Shown: positions 20,511 through 33,275 of the stretch, one piece after another
Numbering within the stretch: the stretch's first letter is position 1
Layout: each line of letters begins with the position of its first letter
DNA from: Prunella strophiata
Lineage: Eukaryota; Chordata; Aves; Passeriformes; Prunellidae
NCBI GenBank assembly: GCA_036583965.1
Contig: JAZBQD010000026.1
Coordinates: forward strand, 3,903,400 to 3,967,399
Reading direction: 5' to 3'
Length of the DNA stretch: 64,000 bases
Notes under the pieces: generated by a model
Told to the model about the DNA's origin: nothing
Database searches by the model: none
Seen by the model: the letters and a program-made list of their open reading frames with translations, nothing else
Made by a program: the position numbers and the translations under genes

Positions 20511-23500
20511 GCTGAGCAGAGAAAGTGGGGCTCGGGGCAGGGAGCTCCACCACTTCCCTCTCAGGTCACCTTGGCGTGCTCCTGGGTGGCAATGTTCTTG
20601 CTATTAGTCTGGTATCATGGCAGTTGCCATCATGAAGAGTGGCTGATTGAGCTGAAAGAACAGAGACAAACGCACTTGGCTTCTGGCTTGAGGCTTGTTT
20701 GGGTTTGGTTGTTTTTCCTCATTTTCCTATTTTAGAGCAATTTGGATGGGATGAGTTTTCCTTCTTGTCAGCAGCAGAACTGGTAGAGAGACGGGGCTTG
20801 CTTTTGAGGAAGTGCAGTTTGAAAACATTCTCACCTTTCTCTTCTCTGATGACAACCAGTGGGCTGTGTGCCACCTTCAGCCTTCCAGTGCCTCAGTTTC
20901 CCCGTGTCCACAAGGGAAAGGTGGAGGAGAGACAAGCTGGTTTGCGCCAGGGCAGGGCTGGGATACGTGTTCTTGTGTGTGAGAACCTCTGCTGGCATGA
21001 GACTGCCTCGAGGGCAGAGTGCTTCTGGGTCAAGCCCAAAGCAAGCTGAGCCTGTGGCCCACCTTTGGGAGGAGGCAGGTGCAGAGTGCAGGGGAGGGCT
21101 GGCACTGCCTCTGTTCTGGGCACAGACCCTGGCAGGGTGCTCCCCAGGTTCAGCAGCCCTCCATACCCATCCACAAGCTGCTGGCATCCATGTTGTCCTG
21201 CAGTGAGGAGTTCCTGCTGCACCTGACCAGCAAACAAAACAGCATTTTTTTTTTCATAAGAAGTTGGGGGTTTTTTGGCTCTGACATCCCCCGTGGTCAT
21301 TTCCTGCCCAGGCAGTGTCCTGTCCCTGTGCCCTGGAGCACCAGCCTGTGGCTGAGCCTGCAGCCTCCCTCTCTGCTGCTGGCTGAGGACCCCCGTGGTG
21401 CTGAACTTCCACTTGGGTTTGGTGCCGTGCTGCTGTCACCTTGCACTGTGGCTGTCACCTCACAGCCACCAGGACAGCCTTTGCTCATGGGAGCTGGGCT
21501 GTGGAGTGCTGGGGACTGGGCTCTGGTGCTGTGGGGCTGCCTGCATGGAGCAGTGCTTGGTGCTGAGAGCAGCTCTGTGATGCTGCTGCAGGAGCCTGGG
21601 GGGGAAATCAGCCCCCTGGGACACCCTGGCATGGGTTGGTGGCGTGGCTGCTCTCCTGGATTGACAGTTCAACGTGCCAGCTGCCCACTAGATTGGCATG
21701 GCAACAGCCACTGTGCTGCAGCTCTGCTTGGAAGCCCCAGCTTCAGCCTTGCTGCAGGACCAGCCCCTGAGGGGGGCACAGGGTGCTGCTGGTTGGGTGC
21801 TCCACCATGGACAGCACTGAGCCAGCCTGGAGCACATCTGCCCCTTCCCAGGGCTTCAGCCCTGCTGGCACCAAGCACTGTCCCTGCAGCAGCCCCAGCT
21901 GCTGTGGCTTGTCCTGGTGTGAGGTCCCCAGTGCTGTCCCCGGGGGCCAGAGCTGCTGCCAGCAGCTCACTGGGCTGCCCAGGGAGCTTTATCAGCTCGA
22001 GGGAATTGGGATCACTCGTGAAGGATGGACCCGTGGAGCAGATGCAGACCCACATCCTCTTTGCACAGTGGCAGGTGTGGGGAGCAACACAAGTGGGCTC
22101 AGGACTGGTCCCTCTCTGCAAACCAAGGGGTGCAGTGCTGGAGATAAGGCTGGGCAAGGGAAGAGGTGCCACAACACATAGTGGGGTGGACAGGGACCTG
22201 TTGGCCTCAATCTTCCTAAGGCAGGAGGGCAGCCACATGCTTGCAGTTAACAACAGTGAGGTTGCAGTGAGCCTTGCCTCAGAACAAGCCAGTCTGAGCT
22301 TTGAACTGGAACTGAAAAGCATAAAGCCCTGTCTAGCACAGGAAGGGTCCCTGAGTGGGAGGCAGTCAGGAGAGAAGATGCTGTGTGCACCAGACACCTT
22401 CATGTTCACCACCTGAGCTCCTGGGAGCTGACCTGCAGTGCTGGGGCTTGGCAGAGCTCTGGGACTTGCCCCGTGGATCTGCAGAGCTGGGATTTTACCT
22501 CCAGTGCTAGCCCCAGGGCAGCAGGAAGATGCTTTTATTGTTTGCTTGGTGGCTGCACCTTGACACTGAAGGACAAAGCCTTGAGTCCTCAGCTTTGCCT
22601 GGTTCTTCCTCCCTCCCACTGGAATCAGTAGCAAGCCTCTCTCCTGATTCATGCCCATGAGTTCTGTGCCCTTTGCCAGGGCAGTTCCAGCACTCAGGCT
22701 CTGTGGTTTTGTCGTGAAAAAAGGGCAAGTTGGGTGCTGCCCTGAGGAATCTCTAGCCTGGCTGGAGCAAGGCTCAGATCATCTGAGGCTCTTCCACAGA
22801 ATGGGTCCCCCCATCACCACTGGGGCAGCAAGGCTGCTCCCATCTCTCCTGCTGTGGGGCAGAAAACAGCCCAAATCTCCCAGGGGGCTGAGATGCTTTT
22901 TGATGCCACCTTCCTGTGCCTGGACGCCCCTGGGTGAAGTCTCAGAGCAATGAGAGGAGGGAGATGAGCTGATATAACGGGGCCTTTTGCTCCCTGACAG
23001 AGCAGGGCTTGTTTGGGTGTGCTCCTCTCCATCCACAGCACCCATGCTGTTGGGCTGCTCCAGCTCTGAACACAGGGGACAGAGACATGGATCCACTCCA
23101 GCCAGGGAGAAGCACTTAGGAGCATGGAAGGAAAAATGGCCCCATCAAATCATACAGCTCATCCAAGCAGTGGCCTTGGGCACTGTGAGCTGGAAGCTGC
23201 CTCTGGCTTGTTGAAGGACACACCTTTCTCCATGTGATCTACCTTAAACAGAGTCTTTCTTCTTCTGTGGCTCCTTCTGGGGGTGGGTTCAGCTCCCTGC
23301 TTCTTGGAGGGCTGGAAATCTCTGATCTGGCTGGATATTAATCCTTCTGGCTGGCTGTCCTCCACAGGGAAGAGATGGACAGCTGCTTCACAGCCTTCTG
23401 TGAGGCTGAGTGAGCTCTGCTCATCCTCTGCTCTCACCTGTTATGGTGGGAGTTGTCTTCCCCAAAAATGGAGAGCTGGGGGAGGCCCTACACATACCAG

Positions 23501-23803
23501 AGCAGAGACTTCTACAGCCAGGACAGACATCATGGCCAGGAGCTGCCTTTGAGGACCTGGCAGTCAAGAAGCTCATTCATGCCACTTGAAGTGATGATCA
23601 GAACACCATGGCTGGGTGTGGGGTGGTAGAGGAGCCTCAAATCTGGTGCAGCCACAGCTGCACTGAGGGAACAGCATGCCCAGATTTAATTTTTGCTCGG
23701 TACTATGAGTGCTCACATGCATTCACAGATGGGCCTTTTCTCCCTAAGAGTGCACAGATCCTCCACTGTGGCAAAACCACTGTGCTTCTGCCTTGCCATT
23801 CTT
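20511..23803. other. Non-coding DNA, no gene seen
   Basis: A 465-codon open frame on the + strand (21019-22416) and a 329-codon frame opposite it (21669-22658) overlap here. Both are low-complexity in composition, resemble nothing known and lack codon character, so I do not call them genes. Confidence 0.5.
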
Positions 23804-23872
23804 CCATCCCTGGCCCCTCCATCCTGGCCCCTCCATCCCTGGCCCCTCCATCCCTGACCCCTCCATCCCTGC
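23804..23872. repeat. 15-bp tandem repeat
   Basis: About 4.5 copies of a unit reading CCATCCCTGGCCCCT, with one 14-bp copy and a G-to-A variant, form a small minisatellite. The minus-strand 'GMEGPGMEG' translation is an artefact of this array. Confidence 0.93.
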
Positions 23873-25500
23873 CTGCACAGCCTGAGCATGCCTGGTGACG
23901 TTGGGAACACTTCTGAGCTCCCTCATCGTTCTCCCTCTCTTTCAAATTAAGCAAGAGCTGGGCTCAACAGCCAGTCAATAGCAAGACTTATCTCTTAAAC
24001 AGCATTATTGATTGCCCAGGAAGCCTGGCTTTGTATCAATAGCTACGTGCTGCACACGCAGGCGAGTCCTGTGCCAGCTCCTGTGGTGAATGGCACAGAG
24101 GAACAGGCAGAGATGGTTTGTTGCAGGTAGGGACACACGTGTGAGTCCATGTGAGGAAGATGCAGCTCTCCATTGGAGAGCAAGGCGAGGCACCCCAGGG
24201 TCTTTGGTTATGGGCCTTTCACATTTGACCAGCATTACTGTGCTGCCTTGACCCCTCTTGAACGTGTGTCCCTTTCTTCCTGACACATGACATTGTGATG
24301 CAGGACCTCTGCCAGCTTGCTTTGCCTCTGCAGTTGCAGGGAGGCTTCTGGACTCTGCCTTTGGAGAAGATGTGCAGAAGATGGGCACAATTTGTGTCTG
24401 CCCACAAATTGTGTGGTCTCCTCAAAGGTCACTGACCCTGCAGGGATTCTTCACGTGGAAGATTTGGGGTAGATGTGCAAAATTCACTCTGCTGTAGCAT
24501 TGCCCAGAGGGACTGGCTGGAGAGGAGAATGGATGAGACAGGCTGGACCCATGCTGGCAGGGAGGGCATTGCCTTGTGCCCAGCTCTGGGCTGGCAGTGC
24601 AGGCTGTGAGCTGACACGTGTAGGGAGTGTGGTGGCAGCTGGCTGAGCTCTGAGCAGGTGGAGCCAAGGGAGGGTGGCAGGGAAGGCAGCTCCCTGCCAT
24701 GCCTGCTTGGGAAAGGCAAAGTGTGCTGCTGCTCTCCAGCTGTCTCCCTCCAGGTAACAGGCAGTGGGTGAAGGAGGGTTCCCATGGGCTGTGGGGCTTT
24801 ATCCCCTCAGGGCTCAGTGGCCCTTGTCCCTCAGAGGTGGCAGAGTGCTTGCAGCAGCCAGCTCATGCGTGGCTCGCTGCTCAAGGCTCTGTTTGCCCAA
24901 GGTGCCCACACTTCACAGCATGGAGCCAGCCCCTCATGTGGGGGCAGACAGGAGAGGGCCAGGGGCTGGAGCTGGGTGTGATCAGAGCTGTCCTTCCTTC
25001 TGTGCAGCACCACTGCTCTCCCTGGAGCAGCTCAGGGTGCTGGAGCCCTGGCTGCTCTGTCCTGCAGGGTCGTGGAGCACAGCCAAGCTACAATGATGCT
25101 CGTGAGAAGAATTGCAAAACCTCCTGCCAGCCTTGCTGTAGCAAAGTTCAGGCTGGGGCAGTTTTGCCCTGGTGCTGCAGAGCCCTATTGCCCAGCCTTG
25201 CTCGGGGCTGGGAGCCCTGTGGCTGCCACAGAGCCAGCCTTGCTTGCCTCGCCACGTGTGCTAACTCACACTCACTCTGTGACAGTGCACGGCCCCATGT
25301 GCCATACCTGGAGTCCAGCCTTGCTTTGGGCCGTGCTGCCTGATGTTCTGCTCTCTCCTGGGACTAGCTAAGGCTGAGGGAAGTGTCAGCAGCGTTATCA
25401 CAGGCAGCTGAAACAGCACAGATCATCTGTAGGGTCGGCTCGCCAAAGCCTGGTGAGTCCCTACAAGCAGGGGCTTGTAAGACCTCTGGGTGTGTCACTT
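23873..25500. other. Non-coding DNA, no gene seen
   Basis: No exon or classifiable repeat was recognised. Confidence 0.5.
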
Positions 25501-27060
25501 TAGCTGTTCAGTGAGCATGGGAAGTTCTTGGCTGTCATGCCTATGTTTCCATGTGTATAAATGTGTGTGGATATGGAGCACTGTAAGATCTTGCTCCTGT
25601 TTGGACCCTCTCAGCGTTTTTCTAGACAGTGCCTGCCCGCAGCGAGCGCCGGTCGCTTGATCTTGGCCAGCCAATCTATGCAGGGATCTCAGGAAAGAAC
25701 AGTTGGGGTTTTATGAAGCTGGAATAATTTACAGCTAAAATAGCACACCAGATATATGTCCAATCCAATCTCCTTTGGAATCTTGTTTTCATTAATGCCT
25801 CCAGGGTGGTGATGGGGGGAGTAAGGAAAGCAAACTGCAGAGGGAGTTTATTACCCGTGCCAGGGAGATTTGCATGATGCTCTGCACCAAGTGACCTCAA
25901 TTTGCAGAGGTTAAAGCTGGCTGTGGTGGTCCCTGCCTTGGAGCAGGGTCTCCTGCCTGTGCTGAGGGCACTGAACACAAATCCTTTTGCAGATGGCTGT
26001 GTGTGTGTTCAGGACCATGCACACTGTGGAGCCATCCCAGAGCCTGCTCCCGTGACCAGGCAGGAAGAGTGATGTGATGCATCCGTGTCACCCTGGCCAG
26101 CTCCGCAGGAAAAGGAAGGAAATTATCTCGCAGCCTCTGCCTTTGTGGGTTGCATTTCTCTTTAGTGTTCAAGCCACATATTGTCCCAGATCTCCTGCCA
26201 ATAGCAGGGAGCAAACTGATAATGCAGCTGCTATTAATAAAGCAGCGTTGTTACATATTCATATCAATCAGACTTCTAATTCCACAACATTTTTTCAAGA
26301 AAAAAAGGCAGTGCTTCACTGGGGCGATGGAGGAAGCTGTCAGGTGGGATGGTGTTGGAGATGCCTTTCACCAGCACTGGCAAAACCTGCTCCCCTCAGG
26401 TTTCTTCCCTTGGGGATTCCTGCACTGGGGTCCTCATCCACCTCCCCTTCAGCCTTCCTTCTCCCTGGGAGTGCTGAGCTAAAAGGTGGGATCCCCAAGG
26501 CAGCTCCAGGATCCCCAGGGTACTGTCACTGTGGGGAAACACGAGCGGTGCGAGACGCAGAAGTGCTGAATTCCAGCGGCTGCTTTGGCAGGAGCTGCTC
26601 CGTGCTCTTCTCCATTTTATATAGAAATTTTCGCATATTATGCAAATTTCAAAGCAAAGTATGGAAAATCTGGGTATAAATCTGGGATGGATGGATGGAT
26701 GTTTGTACAGCCATTAGAAAGGCAAGTATACCACAGAATCCTGGCCGGTGGATAAATATACTTACACTGCCATTCCTGCAGTAAAATATGCTTTTTGTCA
26801 TTGCTATAGTATAAAAAAAAGCACTGTCTCCGAAAGTGAAGCAGCACTTTATGGTACACTATAAACTGGAAGAGATACCTGATTATTCATAGAGTATTAT
26901 GGAGGTCTCAGTGACTCCACCATTAAGCCCACACCAACACTTTGTCCGTAAAGCAAAACCCTCTCTCTGACTCCTTTATGATTGAATTCAATGTCCAGAT
27001 TTGGCCAAATAAATCTTGTGAGGCTGAGCACGTTTTTCCATGAATGTTTTTCTGGAAACT
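25501..27060. promoter_or_regulatory. Candidate conserved non-coding block
   Basis: AT-richer, repeat-free sequence with many homeobox, POU and GATA-like cores, for example the ATTAATAAAG run near 26230 and TATGCAAATTTC near 26639. It contrasts with the GC-rich low-complexity DNA on both sides. The call rests on texture alone and no coding frame is plausible. Confidence 0.3.
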
Positions 27061-29294
27061 CTCCCTTACCCTCGGGCTGGGAACGTTTTGAAGCCTTAGC
27101 TGTGGGATCTCCAAGTCCTAAACCAAGCCTCGCAGCCCTCGAGCCTTTCCGGGCTCTCTCATCCCTGGCACGTGTCAGAGCTGCTCCCAGCTCATCCCTG
27201 CTTTCTTCTGGCTCCTGGCACGTGCCAGGGAAGGCAGCATGGTTGTTCCACCAGGTTCCATGGTGGCAGCTCTGGGGAGTGGGCTGGCATTGAGCCCTCC
27301 TGGCAGCAGCTGTCAGTCGCTGCAGCAAACAGTTTCCAAGCAACTCGGAGGCTGAGGAGACTCCTGATGGAGGTTTGTGATATTAATTGGAGTTATGGGA
27401 AGGAGCAGTGCTGGAGGAGATGTGGGAAGGGCAGCTGGTGTGGTGCCACCAATATCCTCCTGCCATCAGTCGTGCCACAAGTGCTGGAGAGGCTGGCACA
27501 GCCACAGCTCTGTGCCCCTGCTGCTGCCGTGGCATGCAGGGCATTGCTGGCCTGCCAGATCTTCAGCTGGGCCCTGGGGCACATGGACAGGGGGGAAAAG
27601 GTGCAGTCCCTGCCCCAAAGAGCCTGTGTCTGGGGCCTTCATCCAGCTTGGCACCTTCTCTGAGCATTGCTCAGCTGTGTCCCAGCCTGTGGTGGGTGCT
27701 CTGCCCACCTGGGGACAGGTGGGAGAAGGGCACTGGGTGGACCAGGTGGGTCTGGCTGCCAGTGCAGATATCCAGCCTCAATCCATGCCATGCTGTGCAT
27801 TTTCTGTCTGGAGGCTTAACTGCTTCTTTCAAGTCACATTTCCTTGCTCTGCCTCTCTTTATTTCCAATATTCCAATGCCCCCTTGAATCTTGTGCCCAT
27901 TTCCACCATGGTCAGCAGCCACCTTTGAGCATCCATCCCCTTCTCTTCACCTTTGTTGTTGCTTGCACCCACTGGGCTGTAAGGGGGGGACATTCCCACA
28001 TGGACTGGTCAGTGCTGGCAGTTACCAGCCAGCACTGCCTTCAGGTGGAGAGAGCAGTGGGAAGGCACTTGGAGCAATCTGTCCCTACACATGGAGCACT
28101 TGGGAGGGTGTTCCTTGACAAGTACAAGCTGGAAATGCTTCTCCTGCTGCTGCACAGAGCCCTGGGAGGCTGGTGTGGTGCAGGTGGGACATGGACCAGG
28201 AGCTGCCATCAGTGTCACATCTGCCTTGGCTGTCACATCCCTGCCACCACCTGCTGGGGTTGGACCCAGGTCTCTCAGGGGAAGGCTTGGAGGGGTGTCT
28301 GGCTGGTTCCTACCATGGCTGGTTGCTCTCCAGCCCCATGCAAGCATCTTCCATCCCAGGGGCAAACAGAGATACCAGCACTACACTCTCGTCAGGGTCT
28401 GGGAGGGATCTGGTGGCTAATTGTCATATAAGGGGTGAGTGTCCCTAAGTGGACTGGCAGCAAAAATCCCTAAACATCTCCAGAGGACCATGATGGTGCC
28501 TGCAAAAGTTCCAGTACAACAGAGGGGGATCTTAGTGCCTGGATGCTGGAGCTGCTTGTCCTCATGGTAGTGAGAACACAGGCAGGGAGTTGCTGGCCTG
28601 GGGAGATGGGTGGTGTGTGGGCAGATGAGGGGGTCAGGTGCAGAAAACTGTGGTCACAGGAGGAGGCAAGCAGGATCTCTGCCTTCATCCCCATCAGCAA
28701 AAGCATGGAAAGGAGTGCTGGGACACTTCCCTGTGGCCAGCAGATGTCTGTGGGAGAGGCCAGCAGTGCTCCTGCCAGGGTTTCTGAACTCTCAGAAACC
28801 TCAGCCCAAGGGAGGAGAGATGCCATGGCAGTGCTCACCAGCACCTGAGCTCTGATGTCCAAAGCTAAGCCCTTCCTTTGGCAGAGTGAGTGTGCCTGGG
28901 GTGTGACAGACAGCTGGGGACAAGTCCACTTTGTCCTCATTGGAGGCAGGACCTCCAGTGCCCCCTGACAGATGTGCACCAGCCAGATCTCCATGAGCAG
29001 TCTCTGGTGTGAAGCCATGCAGGAGCTGTGTCTGCCACCCTCCCTGCCTGTGTTAAAGTTCCACACTAAGGGCTTGGCAGCTCCTTGGGCTGATGCAGGG
29101 GTTGTCACAGCAGCAGGGCTGGAATTTTGGGGAGAAGGAAGGTGGAGGAGCAGCCTGTGGGGTGCTGGATGGGAGGGAGGAGAGAGCAGGCACTGCCAGC
29201 TGGTCACTTGGGCCCCAGCAGGGTGAAGCAGTGGAGACCAGGCTTGTTCCATGTTGTCATGGTTTTGCATGAGAGACATTTAGGGGAAGTGATG
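27061..29294. other. Non-coding DNA, no gene seen
   Basis: Several overlapping frames on both strands have no splice support or known relatives. I see nothing else to annotate. Confidence 0.5.
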
Positions 29295-29320
29295 AAAAAA
29301 AAAAAAAAAAAAAAAAAAAA
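29295..29320. repeat. A26 tract with A-rich tail region
   Basis: A run of 26 A, followed within 100 bp by two further A8-A9 runs embedded in short duplicated CTCAAA/ATC motifs (to about 29400). It could be a retroposon tail or simple repeat; no source gene is recognisable to its left. Confidence 0.9.
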
Positions 29321-29409
29321 CCCACCTCAAATTAGTGAACCAAAAGTGATGGGGAAAAAAAAATCTCAAAAAAAAATCTCAAATTCATGAACCAAAACCA
29401 CTACACATG

Positions 29410-31448
29410 TGAAGTGGGTAGAAACTGAGATTAGTCCTGCTGGGTGAACTGGGACCTCCAGCAAGCCCCTTGCCCCCAGCAGAGCACAGGATGCTTGATT
29501 TTGGGAAGGAGTAAGAGAGTTAGAGCTAACTGAGAGAAGTCAGGAGCTGTGCTGGCAGCAGGTGGGATTGCTGGTGCCACAGGGGAGCTGTGAGGTGCCT
29601 GTGCTGTTTGCTGTGGCTCTGCAAGCAGGAGGCATCTGGCTTTTCTTGCCTTGTCTGTGAATTTAACTTTCTGTCCCTTCTGAGGTAGTGTGAGCTCAGG
29701 ATGGCAAGGGAGATAAGGAGGAGTTGGGTTTTTTGGTGATCAAAACCAAATCCAACACAGACATGGTTGTGGGCAATTACTGACCTTGCAGGAGTGCAGA
29801 GACCACAAAGAGCTTTCTGTGGAAGAGGAGACCTGCCTGAGCAGGCAGGCAGGGCCTTGGGGACCCTGGGGGAGGGATCCATCTCTCCCCGTGCATGGCA
29901 ATAAACTGCTGGATGTGTCATTGGGACACTCAAACCCAGAGATGGATTTCAAGAGGCAATGGCTGTCATGGTCCAAATGGGCAAAGTCCTGCTCCTCAGG
30001 CAGGCATTTCACCCTGGAAATGGAAAATGGGTGACTTGGCAGCTCCTCTGTGTTCTGGTGTGGGCTGAGCTCCTACCTGCTGCCAGAGCCCCCAGGGTGG
30101 CCCCCTACCCCAGGGCAGCAGCCAGGGGAGCCAGGGAGCTGCTGGGCAAGGGATGCCCAGGTTATATGGGGTACTCCAAATGTGTGCCAGGGCTGCATGA
30201 GGCTGTTTGCAAACAGGCTGAGCTGGAGGGTGCCCAAGGAGGGGCTGTGACAGGAGGAGGGAGGACAGGGTCATCCTGCAGGACTGGGGAGTGCCCTGCA
30301 GCACAGGATCCCACGTGCAGGGACAGCCAGGCCATCAGGAGCAGATGGGCTGGCTGTCTGCTCCGTCCAGCATCTCCTCTGCTGCTCCAGCAGGGCAAAA
30401 TATGGGTCCCCCCCCGCCCTGGAGCACTGGAAAAGGTGCTGGGTGTCACCTGCCACTGGTGGGTGAGCAGTGTCAGGGTGCTGCCCACGGAGACACTGGC
30501 CCTGGGGACTGCTCCTGGCTGCAGGAGGGGCTGCTGGGAGCAGCACAGCAGAGCCTGTGCTGTCATAAATCTGCCTGGCATCAGTGCAGAGAGCATCCCC
30601 GCTGACTTATGGCTTCTGTGCTCCACCAGGATGGGGAACAGCAGCTCAGGGCTGGCTCTGCTGGCATCTCTGCGTCATCAGCTGTCCTTCCTTCCCCCTG
30701 TGACATCAGTGAGACACACAGAGTGGCTGCTGCCAGGCAGCTGAGGTGCTGAGGGCAGGGGTCACACCCGTGGCAGGGTCTGGTGGCTCCAGCAGCACGG
30801 TGAGGGGCACTGTTCCCACACAGGGAAGCTGTGTGGCTGTGGCAGAGCAGTGTCAGAACAGCTGTCACTTTTAGTCCCACCTTGCACTGAGGAAAAAGTG
30901 GTGGCCAGTGTGAAATGGTGCCACCCCTGCTATGTTATCCTCCATCCTTGCAAGTCAGGGCTTGATCCTCCCAAAGCTGCCTTGCTTGCAGAGCTGAAAT
31001 GGCTGTCAGGGTCCTGTGCCACCACCGAGGGTGGCACCATGCCTGTGGCCTGCAGTGCTCTCAGCAGTGGGGCAGCCACACTCACCCCTGTGGCTCTGGC
31101 ACCAGAGGGGACCCAGGGTGGCAGTGGGTGAGGCTGGGAGAAGCCCAGAGCAGCAGAGCACAGCCAGGGCTGTGCAGGGTGGCACACTGAGCCCTGCCAG
31201 CAGTGCCAGGCCTGGGAACACCACTGTCCCCATCCCAGGGAGGATGTGCTGTGGCAGGACAGTCCCTGCCTGGTGAATTGAGACTCACAGTTCCCTTTGA
31301 GCCTACTCTAACCAACCTTGTGGCTGCTGCTGTCCCAGCCCATTCTGGGTGTTCTACAGAGGTGTTTTTCCCCCAGTGCCATTCTCTGTTGTTGCCTCTC
31401 TCCACATTTCTGTTCCCACTCTGGGAGGTCTGACCTGTCCCACCCCAG
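29410..31448. other. Non-coding DNA, no gene seen
   Basis: No exon and no classifiable element were found. Open frames are dense on both strands because the DNA is GC-rich. Confidence 0.5.
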
Positions 31449-31556
31449 GGCAGCAAGTGTGGGGCACTGGGCAGCAGTGGGGTGCCCTGCTCTGCTCCTG
31501 GCAGCAAGTGTGGGGCACTGGGCAGCAGTGGGGTGCCCTGCTCTGCTCCTGGCAGC
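31449..31556. repeat. 51-bp direct tandem duplication
   Basis: The unit at 31449-31499 is repeated without a visible mismatch at 31500-31550, and the start of a third copy (GGCAGCA) follows. Identity of the two copies suggests a recent event. It is not in any recognised gene. Confidence 0.95.
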
Positions 31557-31744
31557 ACCTCAGCCTCTCCTCTGCACTCTGGGTCTCGTTGGCCAAGTGC
31601 TTTCTGCTTCTGTGCCTCGGTTTCCTTGTTCTTGCAAGGAGAATGAGTGTCTTGAAGTGTTTTGGGAGGAAAGGGAAGTGTCCCTGACGTGATGGTCACC
31701 AGGCTGTGATGTCCCCTTTGCCCAGGGAGGTCCCTCCCCACCTC

Positions 31745-31870
31745 TCAGCACTATAAATAGATGTGATGCAGCTCTTGGCTAAACAAATTTTCTCCACGGC
31801 TCTTTTCTTTCCTACTCAGAATTCAGGGAACATCATTTTGGTAACCAAGGTATTTGCATAATCAGTATTT
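31745..31870. promoter_or_regulatory. Candidate enhancer with MEF2 and octamer sites
   Basis: CTATAAATAG at 31751-31760 is a perfect MEF2 consensus and could also act as a TATA box. ATTTGCAT at 31852-31859 is a perfect octamer (POU) site, preceded by GGTAACCAAGG. The clustering in an AT-rich island between GC-rich flanks suggests a regulatory element. No transcript evidence is available. Confidence 0.3.
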
Positions 31871-32546
31871 TGTGGTAATTGCTCCCTTTCAGAAGAGGTG
31901 CTTATCATCCCATCGGGTTTGGAGGAGCTTGTGCTATCTTTGAGGCCAGGCAGGGAGGTGGTTTCCAAAGGGGAAAACCTTTGGAAAGCTTTGGGTTGTT
32001 GCCCTGTGGTTTGGGGGATGCCTCCCTGGGGGTAAGCAGGATCAGAAGAGCCTTTGCCTCTGGGCTTCAGTGATCTGCTTCAAGTCCTTTCCTCCCGCTG
32101 TGCCTCAGTTTCCCCTTAGTCCCTGAGCTGGGAGGGAGGAGATGCCCCAGTGCAGCGAGACTCAGGGTCTCCATCCCTGCAGGAGCTGCCTTCCCAGGGC
32201 TGCTCCTTCTCTCCCCGATGCCGTGGCAGGGAAAAGCAGCCTTTGGGGCTGGACTATAAAAGCTTTGCAGTGCTTTTACAGCTGCCAGCCCAATGGAGCA
32301 GGCTGGGAGGTGTCACCCAGCTGCAGGAGACGCCGCTGCACGGGGAGCCCCCGGCTCCGTGCCCCGTGTCGCTGTCACTGCAGCTCTCGGCGGGCGAGTG
32401 GCACCCGGAGCCAGCGAGCGGGACTCACTGCGAGCGGCAGCGCTTCCAGGGAGCCCGGGGATGTGTCCCGCTGGCATGGGCAGCCCGGCACCCAGGGCAC
32501 GCTGAATTACTAAAATATGAATATAGATCTAATATCTGTATTCAGC

Positions 32547-33068
32547 TGTGATGGACAAAGACTGTCTAACAATTTAATGTTACAAAGTGTATGTTTATTA
32601 CAACGCCGGGTAGTTCGTGGGATCTTCCCAACCCGCACTACTAGTTGTATCGATCATTACAAAGCCTTTTATTTACAAAAGTGTTGAATATACAAAATGC
32701 AAATGCATATTCATACCCCTGTCATTTCCTCTGCCCCGCTTCCCAGCTATTAAGCATGCGTAGTTTGTTCCCTGAAATGGGTCGGGGGTTCCTTTTGGGG
32801 AGGGGTCTACAGAAATGAGCAAGTAAAAAGAGTCTTCCTCGCTCTGATCTTTCTACTTTTTCGCATACGTGACAAAACTCAATCCCCCTGCTTCCTTATG
32901 CTCAATGGGTGAGGAAGCCTGTTCTTCATGATATTGACAAGTAGTGAGAAATGGTGTTGGGGTAGCTTATCTAAGCCTGGCTTCTGTTACCTCTAAACAA
33001 AAGCTTATCTTTCTGCTTTAGCCTAACTCAGCAACCATTGTCTTAGAATCTTCAATTCTTTGGAACCA
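32547..33068 (-). mobile_element. Retroviral LTR, antisense
   Basis: The block starts TGTGATGGACAAAG on the + strand, and I recognise it as the reversed end of a common songbird LTR. On the minus strand a GTAATAAAC polyadenylation signal lies near 32592-32600. Texture changes sharply on both sides. I could not find a matching target-site duplication, so the right boundary is approximate. No internal viral genes adjoin it. Confidence 0.7.
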
Positions 33069-33275
33069 ATGTCTCAAGGCCAGGAGCTCTCCTGTGCCAG
33101 GGAGAGCCAGGAAGCAGCCGGGGCAGGTGGCAAAGCAGGCAGCCTGCTCTGGAACAGAAAATGTATTATTTTTCTCCTTGAGCCAGATCTTTTAAGCTCT
33201 CAGCGAGTTATAATACACACCAGGATAGCCCAGCTACCTGGCAGAAGGCATAAATGAGCAGGATGGCTCTTGCAG
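33069..33275. other. Spacer between two LTR-like blocks
   Basis: About 200 bp with no gene. It separates two LTR-like blocks of the same orientation and is too short to hold a provirus interior. Confidence 0.4.

Noticed and set aside
21019..22416. 465-codon open frame on + with a 329-codon frame opposite
   Set aside because: Composition is low-complexity (Ser, Gly, Leu, Cys, Pro), there is no domain or family resemblance, and overlapping frames are open on both strands, as expected by chance in GC-rich, CpG-poor DNA.
31751..31760. CTATAAATAG as a core promoter TATA box
   Set aside because: No downstream exon or frame supports a gene here, so it is kept only as a possible MEF2 site.
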